The notes under the pieces were generated by a model. It did no database searches and was not told the origin of the DNA. It saw nothing but the letters and a program-made list of their open reading frames with translations. A stretch of 18,487 nucleotides of DNA from CAZXSK01 sp964642855 (lineage in GTDB: Bacteria; Planctomycetota; Phycisphaerae; SM23-33): assembly GCA_964642855.1 (NCBI GenBank), contig CAZXSK010000072.1, positions 1 to 18,487 of the forward strand. The letters are read 5' to 3'. A program made the position numbers and the translations under genes. Positions 6,474 to 14,231 of the stretch are shown piece after piece. Position 1 is the stretch's first letter. Each line of letters opens with the position of its first letter.

Positions 6474-7859
6474 ATGATGGAACGCCTCTCCAAACCGCCG
6501 GAAGCTGACATTCTGATCGTCGAGGACGAGCCTGCCCACGCCGAAGCGATGAACGAGGGCCTCTCCCGGCTGGGGCATCGCTGCACCGTCGCACCCGACG
6601 GCCAGGACGCGATCGCCCGGATCAAGAGCCAGGCGCTGGATATCATCGTGACCGACCTGATGCTTGGCGACGGGCCTGACGGTCTGGATGTCCTGCGGGC
6701 CGCCAGGGAGCATGCCCCGGCTGCGAAGGTCATCCTGGTGACGGCCCACTCGTCGGTGGATACGTGTCGATCGGCCTTGCAGCAAGGCGCGTTCGATTAC
6801 ATCGAAAAGCCCCTCGATCTCGATGAGTTGCGGACCGTCGTGTCTCGGGCAGCCGAGGATACCGCCCAGAAGCGGACCATCCGCGAACTCAAGGAGCGGC
6901 TGGATGAGCGGTTCTCGTTCGAGCACATCGTCGCACAGAGCCCGGCCATGCTGCGGATTCTCGACCAGATCCGGCGGATCGCCCAATCGGACCTGCCCGT
7001 GCTGATCCTTGGCGAGTCGGGCACGGGCAAGGATCTGCTGGCCAACGCCATCCACCAGAACTCACGACGGACGGAGAACCGCTTCGTGCCGGTCAACTGT
7101 GCGGGGCTCAGCGAGACGCTGCTGGAAGACGAGCTGTTCGGACACGTCAAGGGGGCGTTCACCGGAGCAGCCGGCGAACGTGAAGGCCGGTTCGAGCACG
7201 CCGACGGCGGGACCATGTTCCTCGACGAGGTCGGCGACATGCCGCTGGCGATGCAGGCCAAGCTGCTGCGCGTGTTGGAGAACGGCGAGATCATCCGCGT
7301 GGGCGCCAACGAGCCACTCCGCGTGAACGTACGGATTATCAGTGCCACCAACACCGACCTGTCCGAGAAGGTCCGCAGCAAGGAGTTCCGCGAGGACCTG
7401 TACTTCCGCATCAAGGGTGCGACGATCCACATTCCCCCGCTTCGCGACCGCCGCGAAGACATCCCCCCGCTGGTCGAGCGGTTCATCGCCCAGGCCAACG
7501 AAACCCACGGCCGGAAGATCAAGGGCGTAACGCCCGAGGTCCGACGGATCCTGGTTGCGTATCCCTGGCCGGGGAACGTGAGGCAACTCCGCAACGTGGT
7601 CGAGAACATGGTGGTCCTGGCGCTGGGCGACCGCCTGACGGTGGACGACCTGCCGGGCGAGATCCACGCCCCGCCGGAGGACCTCTCCAGCGAAGGCCTG
7701 GGCCGGCTGGCGGGCATCAGCATCGAAGAGGCAGAGAAGGAACTCATCCGCAACACGCTGAAGATGGTGGAGGGCAACCGCGAGCAGGCTGCCAATATCC
7801 TGGGCATCGGCGAGCGAACGCTGTACCGGAAAATCAAGGAATATGGCCTGAAAGACTAG
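6474..7859 (+). CDS. Sigma-54-dependent response regulator (NtrC family)
   Basis: 461 residues in three modules. The receiver domain (12-125) has the acidic pair Glu17-Asp18, phosphoacceptor Asp61 in VTDLML and Lys112 in EKPLDL. The AAA+ domain (about 150-390) has Walker A GESGTGKD (180-187), the sigma-54 contact motif GAFTGA (227-232) and Walker B GGTMFLDE (245-252). The C-terminal Fis-type helix-turn-helix is at about 420-461 (EGNREQAANILGIGERTLYRK). It should remodel the sigma-54 RNA polymerase closed complex after phosphorylation by a sensor kinase. No kinase gene and no convincing -24/-12 promoter is visible in the window, so its targets are unknown. It starts 12 bases after the preceding stop, without a clear Shine-Dalgarno; a second ATG three bases later is equally possible. 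Confidence 0.95.
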   Translation: MMERLSKPPEADILIVEDEPAHAEAMNEGLSRLGHRCTVAPDGQDAIARIKSQALDIIVTDLMLGDGPDGLDVLRAAREHAPAAKVILVTAHSSVDTCRSALQQGAFDYIEKPLDLDELRTVVSRAAEDTAQKRTIRELKERLDERFSFEHIVAQSPAMLRILDQIRRIAQSDLPVLILGESGTGKDLLANAIHQNSRRTENRFVPVNCAGLSETLLEDELFGHVKGAFTGAAGEREGRFEHADGGTMFLDEVGDMPLAMQAKLLRVLENGEIIRVGANEPLRVNVRIISATNTDLSEKVRSKEFREDLYFRIKGATIHIPPLRDRREDIPPLVERFIAQANETHGRKIKGVTPEVRRILVAYPWPGNVRQLRNVVENMVVLALGDRLTVDDLPGEIHAPPEDLSSEGLGRLAGISIEEAEKELIRNTLKMVEGNREQAANILGIGERTLYRKIKEYGLKD

Positions 7860-7926
7860 CCGCCGCCCGACGTCTGTATGACTGCATGAACCCGGAAGAA
7901 CCCCCCGGCCCCTGGCAGGAATTCCG

Positions 7927-10020
7927 ATGAGCCATTCCACACCACCGGACGACCCGACCCGTCTCGGCGAGGACAACCAGCGGATGATCCCAGCCAAGGC
8001 GCTGCTCATCGGGCGGGTCGTAGCCGGGGTGTTCGGACTGATCTGGCTGGGCATGCTCAGCGGGATGGTTCTTCCGCTCATCGGCGATACCTGGCAAGGC
8101 TACCGCAAAGGCTTCTGCTATGTCCGGGGCGTCGGGGAAGTCGTGGAATACGAGCCGCGGAAGGTCGAGACCGACGAATTCGGCGACGAGACCAGCAGCG
8201 GCGGGACGGTCACCTATCGCTATCAGGTCGGCGCCCGCGGCTATGAGGACACCGAACGCCAGCCGGACTCCAGCGACCTGCGACACTTCGAGGGCGACCA
8301 GGCCGACGTCGTCCGCCGGCTGACCGGCACGCTGGAAGAGGGTCAGCGGATCCCGGTCTGGTACGATCCGAAGACCCCCTCCCGCAGCACGCTGCTGCCG
8401 ATGTCCCAGCCGTTCATGCTGGCGTTTGTCATCTTCACGATGCCCTTCGTACTGGTGGGCGTGGGGATGCTGGCGGTCGCCGTGGTGGGCGTTCCCAGGC
8501 GGTTCCGCAGAAAGGAATTCTGGCAGAAGGAGCGGTCGAAGTCGCTGGTCAGTATCACCGGGAGAGGGTTCGGCGCTTTTGCGGGACTGGCCGCCGTGTC
8601 GGCGTTCATCGTAGCCGGGGCGAGCATCGTCATCCCGTGGCGGCTGATGTGGACGATCGGCCTGGTATGGGCGTTTGCGGGGCTTCCCGCAACGGCCGTC
8701 CTGGTCGGGATCATCATGTCCCGCCGTGACCGTCGAAAAGGCGACCACAAGCCCGAGACACCACCCAGCCGGGAGGACTACGATCGCCCGGAGGACCTTG
8801 AAGCAGCCGGCTACGCCCGGACTCCCCTGGCCGACGACGACCAGGAGCAGACTCCCGTCACCGACGACCTGCCTCACAGTGACTTCGAGCGAACGGTGGG
8901 GCTGGCCCCCGAGGACCCGCCGCTTCGCAAGCTGGAGAAGGGCCTGGTCGGCGCGGGCGTGTTCTGGTGCGGCCTGACCTCCGTGTTCGTGATCGTCGTC
9001 ATCGGCTCGCTTGCGATGCAGGTCTACGCCCAGATCCGCTTCGAGCCCGTCCGGGCGAGAATCCTCGCGAGCAAGATCGAAACCCACAGCGACTCGGACG
9101 GCACGTCCTACCAGCCGCGGATCCGCTACGCCTACAACGTCGACGGCAGGCGACACGTCTCTGAGAGGATTGCCTACGACATGGGCGGGGGCGGATCGGG
9201 TGACCGGTCCGACGCCCAGGAGACCCTCAACAACTTCCCTGTCGGCTCGGTCCGGACGGCCTACTACAACCCGGGCGATCCGGCGCAGTCGGTGCTTACG
9301 ACCGACGTCTCGACCCTCTCGATCTTCCTGGTGCTCTTCCTCCAGCCGTTCATGGTGATCGGCGCGGGGTTCATCTGGGCCGGACTCGTCGTCCGCGCGG
9401 AAAACAAACTGCGGCGGGAGCTGTTCGCCAGACCCCTCAGCCGGCTTGAGCGGATCATCGGCTGGGGGCGGGTCGAGCATGCATACGAGGGCACCGAGAT
9501 CCACAGCCGGCGAAGCGCCACGCAGCTTGCGACCACGTTCGCCATCGGATACGGGGCGACCTGTTTCTTCGCGACGTTCGCCGTGGCTATCTGGGGATTC
9601 CTCGTCGGGTTCGAAAATATCTCCATCGCCTCGATCGGGCTGGTGCTTGCCGGAGCGGTGGCCGTGGGACTGCTGGCCGTCATGTGGCGGCGCGGCCCCG
9701 GCCAGCGTCCGGAAAAGATCGTCCTCGACGCCCGCGAACGGACCGTTCGCACCGAGACCCTCGGCGTGCCGAGAGAGGTCGACGTCGGCCGCATTCGGGC
9801 TGTGACGATCGAAAGGGAAACCCACGAGCGAAAGTGGAGGAGCAGGGGCCAGAGGTCCACGCAATGCTGTCTGTCGCTTCTGCTGGTGCTCGACAACGGC
9901 GAGCGGATCAAACTCCACGAGTTCGGCGAGATGCATCGACAGAAAGACGTTGTCCGTCGGATCGGCCGGGCCATCGCACACGAAGCAGACCTTGCGTTCG
10001 ACCCGACCATCAAGGACTGA
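7927..10020 (+). CDS. Multi-pass membrane protein with two DUF3592-like modules
   Basis: 697 residues; the ATG has CAGGA about six bases upstream. About eight hydrophobic segments are visible, near residues 24-52, 162-188, 214-236, 241-264, 340-366, 462-487, 533-560 and 566-588. Two similar extramembrane regions (about 60-160 and 367-460) both carry the DUF3592 plan: an ARILAS or GVGEVVEY strand, a YRYQV or IRYAYNV strand, and a final VWYDP or AYYNPGDPxxS motif just before a membrane helix. This looks like an internal duplication. The C-terminus (about 590-697) has alternating basic beta strands such as EKIVLDARERTVRTET and may be a PH-like domain (low confidence). A charged linker lies at about 265-335. 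The function of DUF3592 proteins is unknown. The gene stands alone, 67 bases after the response regulator and before a terminator-like hairpin. Confidence 0.85.
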   Translation: MSHSTPPDDPTRLGEDNQRMIPAKALLIGRVVAGVFGLIWLGMLSGMVLPLIGDTWQGYRKGFCYVRGVGEVVEYEPRKVETDEFGDETSSGGTVTYRYQVGARGYEDTERQPDSSDLRHFEGDQADVVRRLTGTLEEGQRIPVWYDPKTPSRSTLLPMSQPFMLAFVIFTMPFVLVGVGMLAVAVVGVPRRFRRKEFWQKERSKSLVSITGRGFGAFAGLAAVSAFIVAGASIVIPWRLMWTIGLVWAFAGLPATAVLVGIIMSRRDRRKGDHKPETPPSREDYDRPEDLEAAGYARTPLADDDQEQTPVTDDLPHSDFERTVGLAPEDPPLRKLEKGLVGAGVFWCGLTSVFVIVVIGSLAMQVYAQIRFEPVRARILASKIETHSDSDGTSYQPRIRYAYNVDGRRHVSERIAYDMGGGGSGDRSDAQETLNNFPVGSVRTAYYNPGDPAQSVLTTDVSTLSIFLVLFLQPFMVIGAGFIWAGLVVRAENKLRRELFARPLSRLERIIGWGRVEHAYEGTEIHSRRSATQLATTFAIGYGATCFFATFAVAIWGFLVGFENISIASIGLVLAGAVAVGLLAVMWRRGPGQRPEKIVLDARERTVRTETLGVPREVDVGRIRAVTIERETHERKWRSRGQRSTQCCLSLLLVLDNGERIKLHEFGEMHRQKDVVRRIGRAIAHEADLAFDPTIKD

Positions 10021-10040
10021 GAGCGCCGTGTTTGCCTGTC

Positions 10041-10066
10041 GACGCCCGACCGCAGGCCCGGGCGTC
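10041..10066 (+). terminator. Terminator-like hairpin after the DUF3592 gene
   Basis: A perfect 8-bp stem GACGCCCG (10041-10048) / CGGGCGTC (10059-10066) with a ten-base loop begins 20 bases after the stop codon. The downstream sequence is pyrimidine-rich but lacks a T run, so it may only partly terminate or mainly protect the 3' end. Confidence 0.4.
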
Positions 10067-10100
10067 CTGCCGTCCTTCCCGCTGCTGCAGACACGGAGGC

Positions 10101-10129
10101 TTTTCCTGGCCGCCCGTAGCGTCTACAAT
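10101..10129 (+). promoter_or_regulatory. Candidate mutL promoter
   Basis: TACAAT (10124-10129) is a near-consensus -10 element. The -35 at 17 bases is poor (TTTTCC, 10101-10106). The predicted start near 10136 falls at a GC hairpin (CGGGCG 10133-10138 / CGCCCG 10143-10148, four-base loop), which sits just before the purine-rich ribosome binding region of mutL. Confidence 0.4.
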
Positions 10130-10171
10130 CATCGGGCGCACGCGCCCGAGCGAGGAGAGGCCTAGCCGTCC

Positions 10172-12178
10172 ATGAGCATCAAGGTCCTGTCAACCCACCT
10201 GGTCAACAAGATCGCCGCCGGCGAGGTGATCGAGCGCCCCGCCAGCGTGGTCAAGGAGCTCGTGGAGAACGCCCTCGATGCGGGCGCGACGCGCATCGAC
10301 GTTGACATCGAAGACGGCGGCAAGCGGCTGATCCGGGTCGCGGACAACGGGTCGGGCATGGACCTGGAGGACCTCAAGCTGGCGTTCATCCCACACGCCA
10401 CCAGCAAGATCACGGGGGAAGACGACCTGTTCGCCATCCAGACGATGGGCTTCCGCGGCGAGGCGCTGGCGAGCGTCGCCAGCGTGGCGCACGCGTCCAT
10501 TCGCACCTGCAGGCGAGCCGATGACCAGGCCGACGAAACCCCCACCGGCTGGGAGATCGAAGCATCGGGCGAGTCGATCGGCCAGCCGAGGCCGACCTCC
10601 GCCCCGCCGGGCACGACGGTGACCATCCGCGACCTGTTCTTCAATACCCCGGCGCGGCGGAAGTTCATGCGGACGGCCAATACCGAGATCGGACACATCG
10701 GCGAACAGATCACCCGCGTCGCCCTGCCGCATCCGGGTGTTGCGTTTCAGCTGACCCACAACGGCCGGCAGACGATGAACCTCCCCGCCACCGACTCCAC
10801 CCGACGCAGGGCGGCAGACGTTCTCGGCAGCGAACTGGGGGATGTGCTGATCCCTCTTGCCCCTCGGACCGGGCCCGTGCAGGTGCAGGGACTCATCGCA
10901 CCGCCTTCGGCTGCGCGGTCGTCGGCGAAATGGCAGTACTTCTTCCTGAACGGTCGATACGTCCGCGACCGATTGATGTCACACGCCCTGCGAGAGGCCT
11001 ACCGAGGCCTGCTCGACGGGCAGCGCTGGCCGGTGGCGATGATCTTCATCGAGGTCGACCCGGGCGACGTCGACGTCAACGTGCACCCGACGAAGGTCGA
11101 GGTCCGCTTCCGCGACGGGCAGGCCGTTCACGGAGCCCTGATGGCCTCGCTGAAGGAAACCCTCAACCGCGCCCAGCTCGCCCCCAGGGCCTCGCTCGAC
11201 CGCGCCCGCAGCGACGCCGACGACGAAGGTCCGGCCAATCGGACCGGCGAACACCGCGAATCGCTCAAGCAGGCATTGGCGGACTTCTTCCGCAACGCCC
11301 CCAGGCCGAGCCCGCCAGAGTCGCCGGAGGGCAGGACCGTTTCCCGCGAAGAGTTCGGCCGGTATCACCGTGACAATCCCACTGCCAGAGAGCCTTCCTC
11401 CACGTCGCAGCAGCCCCCTTCGCCGCACAGGGCCCAGCCGACCACTCCGGGAAGCGATCCCTGGCCGGGCGGGTTCCCGTCGCTGGAACACCCGCCCCAG
11501 GAGCATCGAGAGACCCGGGAACAACCCCGCGAAGTGGCAGCAACGCAGGCCCCCGAACCGCATTCCGGGAAGGTGCCCGCCCGGATGACCCCTCCTGCGC
11601 CCCGCGGCCTGAACGTAATGCAGATCCATGACAGCTACCTGGTCCTGCAGACGCCCGACGGCGTGTCGATCATCGATCAGCACGCCCTGCACGAACGGAT
11701 CCTCTACAACCAGTTCAAGCGCCGGCTCACGGAAGGCAGGCTCTCGAGCCAGCGACTGCTGATCCCCCAGCCGCTGCAGGTTACCCAGGCCGAGGCCGAT
11801 TTGCTGGACCGCTCGAGCGAACTGCTCTCCTCGCTGGGCATCGAGGTCCAGCCCTTCGGGCCGGGCACCGTGGCGATGCAACAGTTCCCCACACTGCTGG
11901 CCGAGCGCGGCGTCCAGGCCGACGACTTCCTTCGCGAGCTGCTGGACTCACTTTCGGAGGACGAGACGTTCGACCCCGAACGCGCCCTGCAGGGGATCCT
12001 GTCGGTGCTGGCGTGCAAGGCAGCCGTCAAGGCCGGCGACCCCCTCACCCCTGACGAAATCGAGGGCCTGCTCGCGCAGGTCGAAGACCTGGACAAGGCG
12101 TCGTCGTGCCCACACGGCCGGCCTACCACCCTCACGCTCACCCTCGGCGACCTCGAGAAACAGTTCCGGCGGACGTGA
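10172..12178 (+). CDS. mutL: DNA mismatch repair protein MutL
   Basis: 668 residues. The N-terminal GHKL ATPase has NKIAAGEVIERP (12-23), KELVENALDAGAT with catalytic Glu32, DNGSG (58-62), HATSKI and GFRGEAL (93-99). A Pro-rich variable linker covers about 340-480. The C-terminal dimerisation and nuclease domain has DQHALHE (502-508), ACK (614-616) and CPHGRP (646-651), the metal-binding motifs of MutL proteins with endonuclease activity. The last Glu of the DQHA-x2-E-x4-E motif is Asn513 here. The protein couples MutS mismatch recognition to strand removal; mutS is not in this window. The ATG has GAGGAGAGG 12-20 bases upstream, a rather long spacing. A hydrolase gene starts one base after the stop, so the two are probably translationally coupled. 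Confidence 0.97.
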   Translation: MSIKVLSTHLVNKIAAGEVIERPASVVKELVENALDAGATRIDVDIEDGGKRLIRVADNGSGMDLEDLKLAFIPHATSKITGEDDLFAIQTMGFRGEALASVASVAHASIRTCRRADDQADETPTGWEIEASGESIGQPRPTSAPPGTTVTIRDLFFNTPARRKFMRTANTEIGHIGEQITRVALPHPGVAFQLTHNGRQTMNLPATDSTRRRAADVLGSELGDVLIPLAPRTGPVQVQGLIAPPSAARSSAKWQYFFLNGRYVRDRLMSHALREAYRGLLDGQRWPVAMIFIEVDPGDVDVNVHPTKVEVRFRDGQAVHGALMASLKETLNRAQLAPRASLDRARSDADDEGPANRTGEHRESLKQALADFFRNAPRPSPPESPEGRTVSREEFGRYHRDNPTAREPSSTSQQPPSPHRAQPTTPGSDPWPGGFPSLEHPPQEHRETREQPREVAATQAPEPHSGKVPARMTPPAPRGLNVMQIHDSYLVLQTPDGVSIIDQHALHERILYNQFKRRLTEGRLSSQRLLIPQPLQVTQAEADLLDRSSELLSSLGIEVQPFGPGTVAMQQFPTLLAERGVQADDFLRELLDSLSEDETFDPERALQGILSVLACKAAVKAGDPLTPDEIEGLLAQVEDLDKASSCPHGRPTTLTLTLGDLEKQFRRT

Positions 12179-12179
12179 C

Positions 12180-13133
12180 ATGGACACCTTCCGAAAGCTC
12201 CTGAGGCCGGCGCTGATCCCCCTGAACGTGGTGGCCGCCCTGGCTGGTGGCTGCTCGACCGACTTCTGGGCGCGATCGATGATCGAGCACGTGCCCGTGA
12301 CCGGCAAGGTCCGCCTCGCGACGCTGCCCTCGACGGAGAAGCTGCTGGAGCGCGGCAAGATCGACCGCCACCTGCGGCTGACCATGCCCGACGACGTGGA
12401 GCTGGACGTCTGGTTCGTGCGCGCCCGCGGCGTCGGCGAAAGCAGCCCGACCCGCCGGCCACGCGGAACCGCCCTGCTGCTGCACGGACTGCTCGACAGC
12501 AAGGGGCGCGTGTTCGGGCTTTCTCAGCAGCTCGCCGACCGCGGCTACGACGTGGTGCTCTACGACCACCGCGCCCACGGCGACAGTGGAGGCCGATACG
12601 TGACCTTCGGGGCGTTGGAGCATCGCGACGCGAAGCTCGTGATGGATCGGCTCATCGAGCGGGGCGTGGTCACCGACGCACCGGTCTACGTCTTCGGAAT
12701 CTCGATGGGAGCCGCCACGGCCATGCAATACGCTGCAAGCGACCCCCGGTGCCGCGGGGCGATGCTCGTAGCCGGCTTCTCGGACATGCGTCCGGCGATC
12801 CGGCGTTACATGCCCTGGCTTGGCGATCAGGCGTTCGAAGCAGCCCTGGCCAGGGCGGGCGAGATCGCCCGGTTCGACCCGAACGTCCCAACGCCCGAGC
12901 AGTGTGCGGCGACATTCGACGGGCCCGTGCTGATCGTGCATGGGCGGCTTGACGCGATCGTACCGTATTCGCACGGCCGGGCGCTGCACCGGGCCGCTTT
13001 GGGCCCGAAAGAACTGATCACCGTCGGATGGGCCGGGCATCTGGGGATCCTCGTCGGCCGCGACCGGTGGTTCGCCGAGCATTTCGACAGGATGGCGAGA
13101 GGTGAACTGGATCGCCCCTCGCAGGAGCGGTAA
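12180..13133 (+). CDS. Alpha/beta hydrolase, exported or lipoprotein-like
   Basis: 317 residues. The N-terminus has a basic start, a short hydrophobic stretch and AGGC (Cys25), a weak lipobox, so membrane anchoring is possible. The fold is a serine alpha/beta hydrolase: oxyanion motif LLHGLLDS (100-107), YDHRAHGDSGG (128-138), nucleophile Ser175 in GISMG, acid Asp258 in VHGRLDAIVP and His287 in GWAGHLG. This fits the lysophospholipase/acyl-peptidase group; the substrate is unknown. The ATG follows the mutL stop with a single base between, and no separate Shine-Dalgarno is evident, which suggests translational coupling to mutL. The next gene is a degenerate paralogue. Confidence 0.88.
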   Translation: MDTFRKLLRPALIPLNVVAALAGGCSTDFWARSMIEHVPVTGKVRLATLPSTEKLLERGKIDRHLRLTMPDDVELDVWFVRARGVGESSPTRRPRGTALLLHGLLDSKGRVFGLSQQLADRGYDVVLYDHRAHGDSGGRYVTFGALEHRDAKLVMDRLIERGVVTDAPVYVFGISMGAATAMQYAASDPRCRGAMLVAGFSDMRPAIRRYMPWLGDQAFEAALARAGEIARFDPNVPTPEQCAATFDGPVLIVHGRLDAIVPYSHGRALHRAALGPKELITVGWAGHLGILVGRDRWFAEHFDRMARGELDRPSQER

Positions 13134-13210
13134 ACCTCTCGGCACTCTCCGGCCGATAGGATGGGTGGGGTGGTCCAAGCACCGAAACCGAACAGCCCGT
13201 GGAGACCCAC

Positions 13211-14107
13211 ATGAAGCGATTTGCATACCTGATGACGGCCGGCCTGCTGGCCCTGTCCGCCGGGTGCGGCAGCAACCATTACGCGCGACAGATCATCCAG
13301 CCGCGAAGTCCCGATGTGTGGATGGCCATGACCGGCAGCGGCGCCCAGCTCGTCGAGCGCGGGTTCATTGACAGCCACCAGCGCATCTCCACCACGGACG
13401 GAATCCCGCTGGATGTCTGGGTGATCCGCAACAAGGCCGAGGAAGGCGGAGACTCCCGCGGGACGGTCATCATCCTGCACGGCCTGCACAAGCACAAAGC
13501 CTACCACCTCCGCCTCGGCCAGATGCTCACCGAGAGGGGGTTCGACGCGGTGTTGATCGATCTTCGCGCGCACGGTCGCAGCGGGGGTGAGTTTACCACC
13601 TACGGCGCGAAGGAGAAGCACGACGTCAAGCGGGTGATGGATCGCCTCGTCGAGCAGGGAATGGCCCATAAACCGTTCTACGCATTCGGCGAAACGCTCG
13701 GGGCGACCGTGGCACTGCAGTACGCCGCGATCGACGACCGCGTCCGCGGCGTGGTCGCCGACGCCCCCTACCCCAGCTTCCGCAGCCAGGCCCTGCGGAC
13801 CATCACGTTCTCCGCACCGACAATGGGCAAGGAAGACTTCAGCGAGGTCATCGCCTCGGCGGCCAGAATGGGTGACTTCGATCCCAACGAGGTCAGCAGC
13901 ATCGAGGCGGTCAAGAAGCTGCACTGCCCCGTCCTTCTGGTGCATGGATTCCTGACCCAGGAAGTGCCCAAGGACCAGGTCCGGCAGGTGTACGACGCTG
14001 CCAAAGAGCCGAAGAAGATCGTCACCGATGTCATGGACCGCTCCGACCGCTGGATGGTCGATCAGATCGACGATCTCGCCAAGAATGGACTGACCGGCTC
14101 CCGCTGA
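13211..14107 (+). CDS. Alpha/beta hydrolase-fold lipoprotein with degraded active site
   Basis: 298 residues from the ATG at 13211, chosen because GGAG lies seven bases upstream; a GTG at 13199 is in frame but less likely. It has a signal peptide with LSAGC (lipid Cys19). It matches the upstream hydrolase along its length (for example ILHGLHKHK, IDLRAHGRSGG, RVMDRLVEQG), so the two are tandem paralogues. The nucleophile elbow is GETLG, with Thr162 in place of Ser. The acid region reads HGFLTQEVP without the Asp, and the segment that holds the His in the paralogue is shortened and has none. Ordinary serine hydrolase activity is therefore unlikely; a binding or regulatory role is inferred. The reading frame is intact, so it is not a pseudogene by sequence. 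Confidence 0.85.
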   Translation: MKRFAYLMTAGLLALSAGCGSNHYARQIIQPRSPDVWMAMTGSGAQLVERGFIDSHQRISTTDGIPLDVWVIRNKAEEGGDSRGTVIILHGLHKHKAYHLRLGQMLTERGFDAVLIDLRAHGRSGGEFTTYGAKEKHDVKRVMDRLVEQGMAHKPFYAFGETLGATVALQYAAIDDRVRGVVADAPYPSFRSQALRTITFSAPTMGKEDFSEVIASAARMGDFDPNEVSSIEAVKKLHCPVLLVHGFLTQEVPKDQVRQVYDAAKEPKKIVTDVMDRSDRWMVDQIDDLAKNGLTGSR

Positions 14108-14159
14108 CACAGGGCCTGTCCATCGGCTGGCAAGGCCTGCTTTCTGATCGACCAGGCTA

Positions 14160-14188
14160 TTGCCATCGTCCGGGCCCATGCGTATCAT
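14160..14188 (+). promoter_or_regulatory. guaA promoter
   Basis: TTGCCA (14160-14165), a 17-base spacer and TATCAT (14183-14188). The predicted start near 14195 gives a leader of about 37 bases to the ATG at 14232. It is the only good promoter in the 124-base gap after the hydrolase pair. Confidence 0.6.
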
Positions 14189-14231
14189 GCGTGGTTTCTT
14201 TCACGAGAGACCGAAGCGCATGAGGCCCCCG

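Noticed and set aside
5703..9981. Long minus-strand frames opposite larA, the response regulator and the DUF3592 gene (for example 5703-7055 and 7834-9981)
   Set aside because: They overlap well-supported plus-strand genes and their translations show only biased composition, with no recognisable domains.
14127..14145. TGGCAAGG...GCTTT resembling a sigma-54 promoter near guaA
   Set aside because: The GG and GC elements are two bases too close together; a good -35/-10 pair lies just downstream.
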